A stretch of DNA of 64,000 nt. Source: Pseudomonas sp. 102515 (GTDB lineage Bacteria > Pseudomonadota > Gammaproteobacteria > Pseudomonadales > Pseudomonadaceae). A model generated the notes under the pieces. That model made no database searches, was not told where the DNA came from, and was given only the letters and a program-made list of their open reading frames with translations. A program made the translations under genes and the position numbers. The DNA lies in contig NZ_JAVHTY010000003.1 in NCBI RefSeq assembly GCF_031085165.1, positions 248,001 through 312,000 of the forward strand. The letters are read 5' to 3'. Below, in pieces: positions 35,188 to 43,088 of the stretch (its first letter is position 1; each line of letters opens with the position of its first letter).

Positions 35188-35375
35188 CGGCCCCCTTAGC
35201 GCAACCTGACAACTGCCTGACAGCCGGTCAGCTCGCTGGCCACCCCCGTGAACCTCTTGGCAAAACAAGGGCTTAGCCTGTTACGAATGGGGTGCCGGTG
35301 GTCGGTGAGAGGCCTAGAATGCCGACCCCTGCCCCCTTGGCAGTCCTGAACCTGACACGAGAGACGACCGCGCCC

Positions 35376-35651
35376 ATGCTGGACAACACCCTGAGCGAAC
35401 TGGAAACCGCCATCCGCGACCTGCTGCAGCGCAACCAGCGCCTGACCGCCCGCACCCAGGAACTGGAGCAGGCCCTGCTGGCCGCACGCGAGGAAAACGA
35501 CATCCTGCAACTGAGTCTGCTGGAGCAGGAAGAGCACGGCGCCAGCACCCGCCAGCGCGTGGAAGGCCTGCTGGCCCTGCTGTCCGCGCAGTCCGTCGAG
35601 CAGGCCGTAGCCGCCGACGCCGAGCAACGCCACGCGGCCAGCGTCGAGTGA
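35376..35651 (+). CDS. TIGR02449-family ZapB-like coiled-coil protein
   Basis: A 91-residue small coiled-coil protein found just upstream of zapA in pseudomonads, presumed to act in cell division. From the ATG at 35376 it reads MLDNTLSELETAIRDLLQRN and continues as one heptad-rich helix (LTARTQELEQALLAAREEND, LQLSLLEQEEHGASTRQRVE). The longer open frame from 35292 adds proline-rich sequence not found in the family. Its stop overlaps the zapA start by 4 nt. Confidence 0.85.
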   Translation: MLDNTLSELETAIRDLLQRNQRLTARTQELEQALLAAREENDILQLSLLEQEEHGASTRQRVEGLLALLSAQSVEQAVAADAEQRHAASVE

Positions 35652-35932
35652 AGACTGCAGGCGCCGACGACGAGGTCGAGGTGCTCGGTCGCCGCTACCG
35701 CTTCAAGGTGGCCGAAGGCGACCGCGCCGCCCTGCAACAGGCCGCCGCCCGCCTGCGCGACGAACTGGTCGCCATCCAGGGCGATCGCCGCCGCGGTGAC
35801 GCGACCGAGCTGCTGGTGCTGGCCGCCCTGCGCCTGAGCCTGGACACCGCCGCCGACGCCGGCGCCCTGAGCGCCCTCGACGCCCGCCTCCGGGCCCTGA
35901 CCGCCGAGGTGCACGCCGCGCAGGAAGGCTAG
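35648..35932 (+). CDS. zapA: Cell division protein ZapA
   Basis: FtsZ-associated protein that bundles protofilaments at the Z-ring. The protein has 94 residues with a GTG start at 35648, in the GTGA overlap with the previous stop. The N-terminal EVEVLGRRYRFKVAEGDRAAL is the ZapA globular head; a long C-terminal helix follows (LLVLAALRLSLDTAADAGAL). In Pseudomonas the 6S RNA gene normally follows, but I find no 6S-like sequence here. Confidence 0.88.
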   Translation: MKTAGADDEVEVLGRRYRFKVAEGDRAALQQAAARLRDELVAIQGDRRRGDATELLVLAALRLSLDTAADAGALSALDARLRALTAEVHAAQEG

Positions 35933-35998
35933 GGCTGCGCCTTGCCCTCTCGCCCGTCGACAGAGGGTCGTGAAGACACCGCTCGGCTCAGCGCCGCC

Positions 35999-36076
35999 GT
36001 AGGGCGGATGACGGCGTAGCCTCATCCACGGAGGCACAGCACCCGCGCGGAAAACGCCGTGCGGTTTCCACCCTAC
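35999..36076. repeat. REP/BIME-like composite repeat
   Basis: The outer arms GTAGGGCGGA and TCCACCCTAC enclose two hairpins: GGATGA ... TCATCC on the left and a CGCGCGGAAAACGCC ... GCGG segment on the right. This is the mosaic palindrome type common between genes in pseudomonads. It lies between zapA and the chorismate mutase gene. No ORF or clear promoter is seen in the remaining 35933-36168. Confidence 0.55.
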
Positions 36077-36168
36077 GCCATCCCAACCGGCCCCCCTGCC
36101 CCGCCCGCTTGACCACCCCGCCGCCCCGTGCGAGCTTCGGGGCCCTTTCCCGCGCCCTGGAGGTCGTC

Positions 36169-36720
36169 ATGCCCGGCGTTCGCTGGCTCGCCATTCCCCT
36201 ATTGAGCCTCACCCTCGGCGCCCAGGCCGCCCCGGCGCCCCTGCCCGAGCTGCTGGACGCCATGGCGCAGCGGCTCGCGGTGGCCGATCGGGTCGCCCGC
36301 AGCAAATACGACACGGGCAAGCCGGTACTGGACGAAGTCCGTGAGCGCCAGGTGCTCGACCGCGTCGCCCAGGCGGCTCCGGGTGCCGACGTCAGCTCCG
36401 CTACCGCCCAGACCTTCTTCGCCGCCCAGATCGAAGCCAACAAGCTGGTGCAATACGGCCTGCTCGACGCCTGGCGCCGTGGCGAGCGCCCCCTACCCGC
36501 CGCGACCACCGAGCTGGCCGCGCTCAGAACCCAGCTGAACGAGCTGCAGACACGTCTGCTCGGCGGTCTGGCCGCCACTGGTGGGCTACGCGCGACCGCG
36601 GATTGCCCCACGCAACTGGACCGCGCCCTCGCCGTCCACTTCGCCGCCGCGCGTCCCGACGACCTCCACCGCCTGGCGCTGGTGCGGGCGCTGGGCGACT
36701 TCTGCACCCTGCCTCGTTGA
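36169..36720 (+). CDS. Periplasmic/secreted chorismate mutase (AroQ-gamma type)
   Basis: Converts chorismate to prephenate outside the cytoplasm. The protein has 183 residues. Signal peptide MPGVRWLAIPLLSLTLGAQA (cleaved near AQA-AP), then an all-helical AroQ domain: LLDAMAQRLAVADRVARSKYDTGKPVLDEVRERQVLDRVAQ holds the conserved Arg, Lys and Asp/Glu residues, followed by FFAAQIEANKLVQYGLLDAW. Cysteines near 146 (ATADCPTQ) and 179 (DFCTLP) could form the C-terminal disulfide of this subclass. The ATG at 36169 is chosen for TGGAGGT just upstream and the signal peptide. A response regulator gene starts 11 nt later. Confidence 0.85.
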   Translation: MPGVRWLAIPLLSLTLGAQAAPAPLPELLDAMAQRLAVADRVARSKYDTGKPVLDEVRERQVLDRVAQAAPGADVSSATAQTFFAAQIEANKLVQYGLLDAWRRGERPLPAATTELAALRTQLNELQTRLLGGLAATGGLRATADCPTQLDRALAVHFAAARPDDLHRLALVRALGDFCTLPR

Positions 36721-36731
36721 GGACGTCCGCC

Positions 36732-37409
36732 ATGCACATCCTCCTCGTCGAAGATGACGCCACCCTGGCCGACGGCATCCGCCGCGTCCTGGAAGGCCAT
36801 GGCATGCAGGTAGACCTCCTGCGCACCGGCGCCGAGGCCGACGCCTGGCTGCGCACCACCCGCTTCGCCGTGGTGGTGCTGGACATCGGCCTGCCCGGTG
36901 GCCTGGACGGCTTCGAGGTGGTCCGCCGCCTGCGCCAGCGCGGCAGCGACCAGCCAGTGCTGCTGCTCACCGCCCGCGATGCCATCGACGACCGGGTGCA
37001 TGGCTTCGAGGTCGGCGCCGACGACTACCTGGTCAAGCCCTTCGCCGTGCCCGAACTGGTGGCGCGGATCAAGGCGCTGGTCCGCCGCGCCGGTGGCCAG
37101 AACAGCGCCGACCTCACGCTGGGCGCCCTGCGCCTGGACACCGCCGCCCACCAGGCGCGTCTCGGCGACACGCCGCTGGATCTCTCGGCCCGGGAGTGGG
37201 CGGTGCTCGAACACCTCCTGCGCCAGGCCGGCAAGGTGGTTTCCAAGCAGCAGATCATCGACGCCCTGGCCCCCTGGGGCAGCGAGGACCTGACCCACAA
37301 CGCCGTGGAGGTCTATGTCTCGCGGCTGCGGCTGAAACTGGCCGACTCCGGGGTCGGCATCCGCACCGTGCGCGGCTTCGGCTATCGCCTGGAAGAAGCC
37401 GCGCCATGA
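36732..37409 (+). CDS. OmpR-family response regulator (TctD/QseB-like)
   Basis: A 225-residue DNA-binding response regulator. Receiver domain 1-115: VEDDATLADGI, phosphoacceptor Asp in VVLDIGLPGGLDGF, LLTARD, and KPFAVPEL lysine. Winged-helix output domain 130-222: LDLSAREWAVLEHLLRQAGKVVSKQQIIDAL, NAVEVYVSRLRLKL, IRTVRGFGYRLE. The start ATG at 36732 gives the standard MHILLVEDD beginning. Its stop overlaps the kinase start by 4 nt, so the two form one unit with the chorismate mutase gene before them. Confidence 0.93.
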   Translation: MHILLVEDDATLADGIRRVLEGHGMQVDLLRTGAEADAWLRTTRFAVVVLDIGLPGGLDGFEVVRRLRQRGSDQPVLLLTARDAIDDRVHGFEVGADDYLVKPFAVPELVARIKALVRRAGGQNSADLTLGALRLDTAAHQARLGDTPLDLSAREWAVLEHLLRQAGKVVSKQQIIDALAPWGSEDLTHNAVEVYVSRLRLKLADSGVGIRTVRGFGYRLEEAAP

Positions 37410-38800
37410 CCGCCACCGCGCCCAGCCTGCGCCGGCGGCTGCTGAAATGGCTGGTGCTGCCGGTGCTGCTGGTCAATCTCGGCGGCGCCGTGGTCAGCTA
37501 CCAGTTCGCCCGCAAACCGGCCTTCAGCGCCCTGGACGGCGATCTCACCGACGCGGCGATCCTGCTGCTCGAACAGCTGGAGGTGGACGGCAACGGCCGC
37601 CTGTGGCTGCCGACGGAAGCGGACTACCTGCTGCGCCACAACAGCCACGACCACGTCTGGCTGGCCGTTCGCAGCCTCGACGGCCAGCTGCTGTTCGGCG
37701 ATGCCGCCATGCCGGTCCAGGAGATCACCGACGAGATGCGCGACGGCCATACCACCGCGCTGCGCACCCGCATCAACGACCGCTCGGTGTTCATGGTCGG
37801 CCGCCTGGGCGTAGTGGCCGGGCAACCGGTGGTGGCCAGCGCGGCCCAGACCCTGAGTCGCCACACCGCCGCCCTGCAACGCATGGTGCTGACCCTGGTG
37901 GCGGTGCAGATCCTGGTCGCCCTGCTCATCGCCGCCCAGTTGCTCTGGGCGGTACGCCGCGGCCTCAAGCCCCTGGAGCGGCTGGAGCGTCAGCTCGACA
38001 GCCGCCACTACGATGACCTGGCGCCACTGCGCGAAGAGGGTGCGCCCCGCGAACTGGGCACCTTCGTCACCGCGCTCAACGGCCTGCTGCTGCGCATCCG
38101 CGAGGGTGCGCGCAACCAGCGCGCCTTTCTCGACGACATGGCCCACCAGCTGCGTACCCCGCTGGCCGGCATCAGCACCCTGACCCAGTGGCTGCACCAG
38201 CGCCATGCCGGCGATGCCGAGAGCGCCGCCGCCCTGGCGCAACTCCAGGCCGCCACCGAGCGCATGACCCGCCAGACCAACCAGTTGCTGACCCTGGCCC
38301 GCGCCGCCACCGCGCGGCTGGAAAGTCCGCCGCGCGAGCCCCTGCGGCTGGACGAACTGATCGGCGAGGCCATGCCCAGCCAGCTGTCCCAGGCCGATGG
38401 CCACGGCATCGACCTGGGGTACGAACTGGAGCCGCAAACGGTACTGGGCAACGCCTTCCAGCTGCGCGACCTGCTCGACAACCTGGTGGACAACGCCCTC
38501 AGATACACCCCGCGTGGCGGTCAGGTCACGGTTCGGCTGCGCGGTCAGACCGGGGCGACGGTGCTGGAAGTGGAGGACGACGGCCCGGGCATCCCCGAGG
38601 CGGAGCGCGAACGCATCTTCGAGCGCTTCTATCGCCTCGACAGCGGCATCCACGGCACCGGCCTGGGTCTGGCCATCGTCCGCGACATCGCCACCGCCCA
38701 CGACGCCGGCATCGAACTGGCGACCGCGACCAGCGGCCACGGCCTACGGGTGGCCATTCACTTCCCACCGCTGGTCGTGCCGCTGCCGGAGGCCTCGTAG
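37406..38800 (+). CDS. Sensor histidine kinase (TctE-like, 2CSK_N domain)
   Basis: A 464-residue membrane kinase, partner of the regulator before it. TM1 about 14-33, a periplasmic 2CSK_N-type sensor (about 40-160; FSALDGDLTDAAILLLEQLE, LPTEADYLLRHNSHDHVWLA), TM2 about 165-187, HAMP, HisKA with the phospho-His in FLDDMAHQLRTPLAGI, and HATPase_c with N-box NLVDNALRYTPRGG, DDGPGIPE and GTGLGLAIV. The domain class resembles TctE, which senses tricarboxylates, but the ligand here is unknown. Its TAG stop is part of a repeat (GTAGG) that begins at 38797. Confidence 0.92.
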   Translation: MTATAPSLRRRLLKWLVLPVLLVNLGGAVVSYQFARKPAFSALDGDLTDAAILLLEQLEVDGNGRLWLPTEADYLLRHNSHDHVWLAVRSLDGQLLFGDAAMPVQEITDEMRDGHTTALRTRINDRSVFMVGRLGVVAGQPVVASAAQTLSRHTAALQRMVLTLVAVQILVALLIAAQLLWAVRRGLKPLERLERQLDSRHYDDLAPLREEGAPRELGTFVTALNGLLLRIREGARNQRAFLDDMAHQLRTPLAGISTLTQWLHQRHAGDAESAAALAQLQAATERMTRQTNQLLTLARAATARLESPPREPLRLDELIGEAMPSQLSQADGHGIDLGYELEPQTVLGNAFQLRDLLDNLVDNALRYTPRGGQVTVRLRGQTGATVLEVEDDGPGIPEAERERIFERFYRLDSGIHGTGLGLAIVRDIATAHDAGIELATATSGHGLRVAIHFPPLVVPLPEAS

Positions 38801-38880
38801 GTTGGGTTGAGCGCAGCGAGGCCCAACACGGCAGAGCCTACCCCCTCACCCCAGCCCTCTCCCCATGGGAGAGGGGGCTG
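38797..38880. repeat. Two adjacent intergenic palindromic repeats
   Basis: First, GTAGGTTGGG ... GCCCAAC ... CCTAC (38797-38841), the widespread GTTGGGTTGAGCGCAGCGAG-type palindrome. Second, CCCTCACCCCAGCCCTCTCC with GGGAGAGGGGGC (38842-38880), a hairpin family seen across proteobacteria and present again in inverse orientation at 47146. They separate convergent kinase and thiolase genes and may act as terminators. Confidence 0.6.
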
Positions 38881-38912
38881 TCCGGCGCGGATCGAAATCC
38901 CGGTGTTCTACC

Positions 38913-40154
38913 CTATCCCCGCCACCCCGGATTCTCCAGCAACACCGCCATGCCCTGCCCACCGCCGATGCACACCGCCGCTACCCCATACCTGAGCCCC
39001 TCGGCGCGCAACTGACGCGCCAGGGTGATGGCCAGGCGCAGGCCAGTGGCGGCCAGCGGATGGCCGAGGGCGATGGCGCCGCCATGCACATTGAGTCGCG
39101 CCGGATCCAGTTCCAGGGCGCGCTGCACTGCCAGCAACTGGGCGCCTTGGGCTTCGTTGATCTCCAGGCGGTCGATGGCCTCCAGCCTGAGGCCGGCGCG
39201 GTCGAGCAGACCCTGGATGGCCGGCACCGGGCCGCTGCCCATGACGTCCGGCGGTACCCCGACCACACAGCTGCCGCGCACCCAGGCCAGTGCCTGGTCC
39301 GGCGCGGCATCCGCGCCCCGCGCCAGTAGCACGGCGGCGGCGCCGTCGGCCACCGCGCAGCTGTTGCCGGCGGTCTGGACCCCGCCCGGATGCACCGGTG
39401 TCAGCCGTGCCAGGGCCTCCCGCGAGGTCTCCCGCGGATGGCTGTCATGCTCGAGCACCGCGCAGCCCCGCGGCAGGCGCAACGCCCGCGGCGCCAGGCC
39501 CTCGGCCTCGAAACGCGCCGCCGCCACCGGCACGATCTCTTCAGCGAACCAGCCCTGGCGCTGGGCCGCCAGGGCCCGCTCGAAGCTCTGCAGCGCCCAG
39601 GCATCCACCGCCTCGCGGGCGATGCCATGGCGCTGCGCCAGGCGTTCCGCGGTGGCGATCATGTCCAGCCCGGCCGCCGGGTCCTTGAGCGCCTCCCAGA
39701 GAAAGTCGTGGAATTCCACCGGCGCGCCGAGGCGAAAGCCGCTGCGGTGGGTGTAGGCGGCGATGGGATTGCGGGTCATGGACTCGGCCGCCACGCACAG
39801 CACCTGGCTGGCCTGGCCGCTCTGCAACTGATCGCCGGCCTGGCGCAGCAGCTCCAGGCCGGTGCCGCAGACCCGTTGCACCTGCAGCGCCGGCACCGCC
39901 TCGGGCACCCCGGCATAGAGGCCGATATGGCGTGGCAGCAGATAGGCGTCGAAGCTGGCCTGGGCCACCGAGCCGGCCAGCACGGAGTCCACTGCGCCGG
40001 CTTCATGCCCGCGCGCCAGCAGCGCCCGGGCCACGGCGATCCCCAGGTCGGTGGGCGATACCTGCCCCAGGGCGCCATTCAGATCGGTCCAGGGCGTGCG
40101 CACGCCATCCAGCAACAGGACATCGTCGTAGAGCGCACCCATGCCGCTACGCAT
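38913..40154 (-). CDS. Thiolase-family acetyl-CoA C-acyltransferase
   Basis: A 413-residue thiolase (or 409 from the ATG at 40142). It cleaves 3-ketoacyl-CoA or condenses acetyl-CoA. All three catalytic elements are present: nucleophilic Cys in VQRVCGTGLELLRQAG (about 95), His in NVHGGAIALGHPLAATG (about 365), and the second Cys in AAVCIGGGQGMAVLLEN (about 395). It is not a close match to PcaF-type beta-ketoadipyl-CoA thiolase in its N-terminus (DDVLLLDGVRTPWTDLNGAL). The start at 40154 overlaps the end of the MFS gene by 8 nt. With that transporter and a porin it suggests catabolism of an aromatic or acyl substrate. Confidence 0.88.
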   Translation of the reverse strand: MRSGMGALYDDVLLLDGVRTPWTDLNGALGQVSPTDLGIAVARALLARGHEAGAVDSVLAGSVAQASFDAYLLPRHIGLYAGVPEAVPALQVQRVCGTGLELLRQAGDQLQSGQASQVLCVAAESMTRNPIAAYTHRSGFRLGAPVEFHDFLWEALKDPAAGLDMIATAERLAQRHGIAREAVDAWALQSFERALAAQRQGWFAEEIVPVAAARFEAEGLAPRALRLPRGCAVLEHDSHPRETSREALARLTPVHPGGVQTAGNSCAVADGAAAVLLARGADAAPDQALAWVRGSCVVGVPPDVMGSGPVPAIQGLLDRAGLRLEAIDRLEINEAQGAQLLAVQRALELDPARLNVHGGAIALGHPLAATGLRLAITLARQLRAEGLRYGVAAVCIGGGQGMAVLLENPGWRG

Positions 40155-41379
40155 GACCAGGCGCCTCGGCGCGGGCTGCGGCCGCTGGCGCCGCTGCCCG
40201 CCGTTGCAGCAGGGCCAGCACCGCGCCCGCCGCCACCAGTACCGCCGGCGTGGTGGCCACCACCAGGGTCGCCGCACCACCGCCCACGGCCAGTACCTGG
40301 CCGGCCAGCAGTGGCCCGGCCATGGCGCCCAGGCGCCCGACCGCCACCGCCGCGCCGGTCCCGGTGGCGCGTACCGCCGCTGGATAGAGCTGCGGCGCCA
40401 GGGCATAGAGCACCAGTTGGCCGCCGACCACGAACAACCCGGCGGCGAAGCCGGCCAGGGCCACCAGCGGATAGGCCTTGGCCAGGCCGAGGCCGGCCAG
40501 ACCCAGCAGGATGCCCAGGTAGATGGCCAGCACCGTCAGCCGCGGCCGCCAGCGATCCATGAGCAGACCGAACAGCACCGAGCCGATACCGCCGCCCAGG
40601 TTGAAGAGGATCTGCACCCCCACCGCCTGGCCGCGGCTGAAGCCCTGGCCCACCAGCAGCGAGGGCAGCCAGTTGAGCAGCATGTACATCACCGTGAGGG
40701 TGAAGAAGTAGCCGAGCCACAGCAGCAGGGTGGTCGATAGCGGCACTGCGCCCAGCCAGGCCCCGCGCGGGCCGTCCGCCTGCGTCCCACCGTGCGTGCG
40801 GAGAAAGCCGGCGGTCTCCGCCAGGTAGCGCCCGAGCAGCGGCGCCACCAGCAGCGGCGCGAGGCCGCCGACATAGAACACCGTCTGCCAGCGACCGACG
40901 TCCAGCAGCCCCACCACCGCCGCCAGGGCGCCACCCAGGGGCACGCCGCAGTACATCAGGCTGACCGCCGTGGCGCGGGCGCGCTCGTCCACCGATTCGG
41001 CGGACAGAGCGATCAGATTGGGCAGGGCGCCGCCCAGGCCGATGCCGGTGAGCAGCCGCGCCAGCAGCAGGCTCTCCAGACTCCAGACATGGGCGGTGGC
41101 CACCGAGAAGACCCCGAAGATCAGCACGCAGGCGATCAGCACCTTCTTGCGGCCGATGCGATCGGCGCACCAGCCGCCGATGAAGGCGCCGGGCAGCAGG
41201 CCGAGGATGCTGGCGCTGAACACCAGGCCCATCTGCCCCGGCTGGAAGCCGAAGGCCTTGGCCATGGCCGGGGCGGCAATGCCCATGGCCTGGAGGTCCA
41301 TGCCCTCCAGCAGGGCGACGATGAAGCACAGCAGAAGGGTCAGGCGGGCCCCGGGCGGGGCGGTCGAGAGCAGGCGCAT
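40147..41379 (-). CDS. MFS transporter, aromatic acid:H+ symporter family
   Basis: A 410-residue, 12-helix importer of the PcaK/BenK/MhpT (AAHS) type. Helix 1 has LLLCFIVALLEGMDLQAMGIAAP, where the family carries its conserved Asp. The loop between helices 2 and 3 is GAFIGGWCADRIGRKKVLI, helix 4 is LLTGIGLGGALPNLIALSAE, and the second-half loop is FGLLMDRWRPRL. The C-terminus ends in an Ala-rich tail. It follows the porin gene by 10 nt and overlaps the thiolase gene. The exact substrate is not determinable. Confidence 0.85.
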   Translation of the reverse strand: MRLLSTAPPGARLTLLLCFIVALLEGMDLQAMGIAAPAMAKAFGFQPGQMGLVFSASILGLLPGAFIGGWCADRIGRKKVLIACVLIFGVFSVATAHVWSLESLLLARLLTGIGLGGALPNLIALSAESVDERARATAVSLMYCGVPLGGALAAVVGLLDVGRWQTVFYVGGLAPLLVAPLLGRYLAETAGFLRTHGGTQADGPRGAWLGAVPLSTTLLLWLGYFFTLTVMYMLLNWLPSLLVGQGFSRGQAVGVQILFNLGGGIGSVLFGLLMDRWRPRLTVLAIYLGILLGLAGLGLAKAYPLVALAGFAAGLFVVGGQLVLYALAPQLYPAAVRATGTGAAVAVGRLGAMAGPLLAGQVLAVGGGAATLVVATTPAVLVAAGAVLALLQRRAAAPAAAARAEAPGHA

Positions 41380-41389
41380 GGTGGACTCC

Positions 41390-42853
41390 TCAGAAACGGA
41401 AGGTGGTGGCGGCCATCAGGAAGCTGGTGTCGTCGCCATCGGCCTGACGCACGGCGGCGCCGGCCTGGAAGTAGCTGTATTCCAGGTCCAGGGTCAGGTT
41501 GGCGGTGGGCATCCAGCGCAGGTTGTTGCGCCAGAGGGTGCCGGCCTTGCGCGCCGAGCTGGCCGTGGTGCCCGGCACCGTGGTCATGCCCGGCAGGTAG
41601 ACGCCGTCTTCGGTGCTCTGCCGCCAGACGCCGAACAGCCCGCTCTCCAGCTGCAGGGTCGGTCGCGGCGCCAGGGTCAGCAGCGGGCCGACCAGATAGA
41701 GGTTGGCCAGGGTGGTGAGGCCGGAGTCGCCGTAGAAGCCGTTCTTCGGATAGAGCGGATCGAAGGTGCCGACGCGGTCGTCGCCCAGGCCGTGATCGCC
41801 ACTGGCGGCATCAAGGCGCAGGGCGAGCCGCGGCTTCCAGGCGCCGGCCAGGCGATAGCCGGTTTCGCTGCTCAGCCCCCAGGCGCGAATCCGGGCGCCG
41901 GCCAGATGCCCGCCCTGCCCGGCCAGGTCCCAGCTCCAGTCCCAGGGACCAGCGTTGCCGAACAGCCGGAGGCCGGCGGTGTAGCGCTTTTCCACGCCGG
42001 TCAGGCCATCCAGGGTGCGTTGGTCGGTGTCCAGGCCGAAGCCGTAGACATCGAGCTTGAGCGGCCCGGCCAGCGGCAGGGTGCCGTAGAGGCCATAGAA
42101 CTTGACCGCGTTGTTGGAGCCGTCGTCGAAGCTGTCTTCGCCGGTCACCACGGGCCTCAGGCCGAAGGCGTCCAGCCGATAGCCGTCCGGACGACTCCAG
42201 GCCAGGCGCAGGCCGTCGAAGTTGAGGCGGATGTTGCGGGCGTCGCGGTAGGTGACGAAGGCCTGGTTGCCGTAGCCCAGTTCCTGGCGCCCGATGCGGG
42301 TCATCAGCTTGCCGCCGGCCAGCGGCGTGTTGAGGTCGATGAAGGCCTGGTGCAGCTCGGTGTGGCTCTGGTCGTAGGGGCCGTAGAGCGCCTTGTTCCA
42401 GGCGCGGGTGTTTTCCAGCTGGACGAAGGCGCGCACGGCGTCGTCGAACAGGTGCAGGTCGGCGTGCAGTTGCAGGCGCTGCTGGATGTAGTGATCGGTG
42501 GCCACCCCGCGCCGGCCAAAGACCGGATTGCGGATGCTGTCGAAGCGATAGCGCGCCTCGCCGCCGGTCTGCAGCCAGGCCGACTCGCCGAGGCGCTGGT
42601 AGCGCAGCCCGTCGAAGGGATCGGTGCGTTTTTGCGGATCGTCGAGAAAGCGATAGTCCTCGGCCCAGCGCGGCGGTCCGGGCGGCAGGGGACGCGCCGT
42701 CTCCAGGCTGTTGAGGGGCTTGGGCCGGGCACTTTCCAGGGTGGTGGAAGGCGCGGCGAGCACGTCCTGGCTGGCCAGCAAGGAGGCGAGAGCGGTAAAG
42801 GCGAGGCACGAGCGGGCCCGTGCGCTGGCCGGAAGCGAGCGCGAAAAAGACAT
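41390..42853 (-). CDS. Alginate-export-family outer membrane beta-barrel protein
   Basis: A 487-residue outer membrane channel. Signal peptide (MSFSRSLPASARARSCLAFTAL ending DVLAA, about 34 residues). The body matches the Alginate_exp barrel family: GGEARYRFDSIRNPVFG, DHYIQQRLQLHADLHL, AFVQLENTRAWNKALYG, RIGRQELGYGNQAF, RNIRLNFDGLRLAW and terminal FLMAATTFRF with an aromatic last residue for BAM insertion. Despite the name, several family members are substrate-specific porins in catabolic operons. Position before the MFS and thiolase genes supports uptake of their substrate. Confidence 0.85.
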   Translation of the reverse strand: MSFSRSLPASARARSCLAFTALASLLASQDVLAAPSTTLESARPKPLNSLETARPLPPGPPRWAEDYRFLDDPQKRTDPFDGLRYQRLGESAWLQTGGEARYRFDSIRNPVFGRRGVATDHYIQQRLQLHADLHLFDDAVRAFVQLENTRAWNKALYGPYDQSHTELHQAFIDLNTPLAGGKLMTRIGRQELGYGNQAFVTYRDARNIRLNFDGLRLAWSRPDGYRLDAFGLRPVVTGEDSFDDGSNNAVKFYGLYGTLPLAGPLKLDVYGFGLDTDQRTLDGLTGVEKRYTAGLRLFGNAGPWDWSWDLAGQGGHLAGARIRAWGLSSETGYRLAGAWKPRLALRLDAASGDHGLGDDRVGTFDPLYPKNGFYGDSGLTTLANLYLVGPLLTLAPRPTLQLESGLFGVWRQSTEDGVYLPGMTTVPGTTASSARKAGTLWRNNLRWMPTANLTLDLEYSYFQAGAAVRQADGDDTSFLMAATTFRF

Positions 42854-42911
42854 GAGATGACCGTCCTGACTGAGGAAGCGGAAGGCGCCGCCGGGGCGCG
42901 CGGATCAGGGC

Positions 42912-42971
42912 CTAGCGGGCGCGGATCGGGTAGCGGTCAGGAAGGAGGGTGGTTGGATAGCGAGCTGACAT
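42912..42971 (-). CDS. Possible 19-residue leader peptide upstream of porin operon
   Basis: ATG at 42971 reads MSARYPTTLLPDRYPIRAR and stops at TAG (42912). AAGGGA lies 9 nt before the ATG, a plausible ribosome-binding site, and an AACAACAACAA motif is directly upstream of that. The peptide ends 58 nt before the porin start. It is basic and hydrophilic with no signal peptide. I do not recognise a family. It could be a regulatory leader peptide, or chance. Confidence 0.35.
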   Translation of the reverse strand: MSARYPTTLLPDRYPIRAR

Positions 42972-42983
42972 GGCGGGTGTCCC

Positions 42984-42997
42984 TTTGTTGTTGTTGT
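42984..42997 (-). promoter_or_regulatory. CA motif (Crc/Hfq-type) in porin operon leader
   Basis: The transcript reads ACAACAACAACAAA, which fits AAnAAnAA repeatedly and runs straight into the AAGGGA Shine-Dalgarno-like sequence of the small leader ORF. Hfq/Crc bound here would block that initiation site. It is the second such motif in the window, again at the head of a catabolic operon. Confidence 0.45.
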
Positions 42998-43073
42998 CGT
43001 CACCGGGGGGCGGTTAGCCCTGGCTCGATGATGGTCCATGGCAGAAATGGATCAAGCCATCCAGGCCGAATCT

Positions 43074-43088
43074 GGCCGATTACCGAAC
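43074..43088 (-). promoter_or_regulatory. PcaR/IclR-type operator-like site
   Basis: Minus strand GTTCGGTAATCGGCC differs at three positions from the 15-bp PcaR site GTTCGATAATCGCAC known from pca promoters. It lies about 220 nt upstream of the porin gene, next to an AT-rich block (43089-43110) that may hold the promoter. Sequence 43111-43245 upstream of the lipoprotein gene shows no clear promoter. Confidence 0.3.

Noticed and set aside
35933-36168. 6S RNA (ssrS) after zapA
   Set aside because: Expected from synteny, but the sequence holds a REP-like palindrome and no 6S-type long bulged hairpin that I can see.
38797-38880. Insertion sequence remnant
   Set aside because: The palindromes are short repeat families without a transposase fragment or longer terminal repeats.
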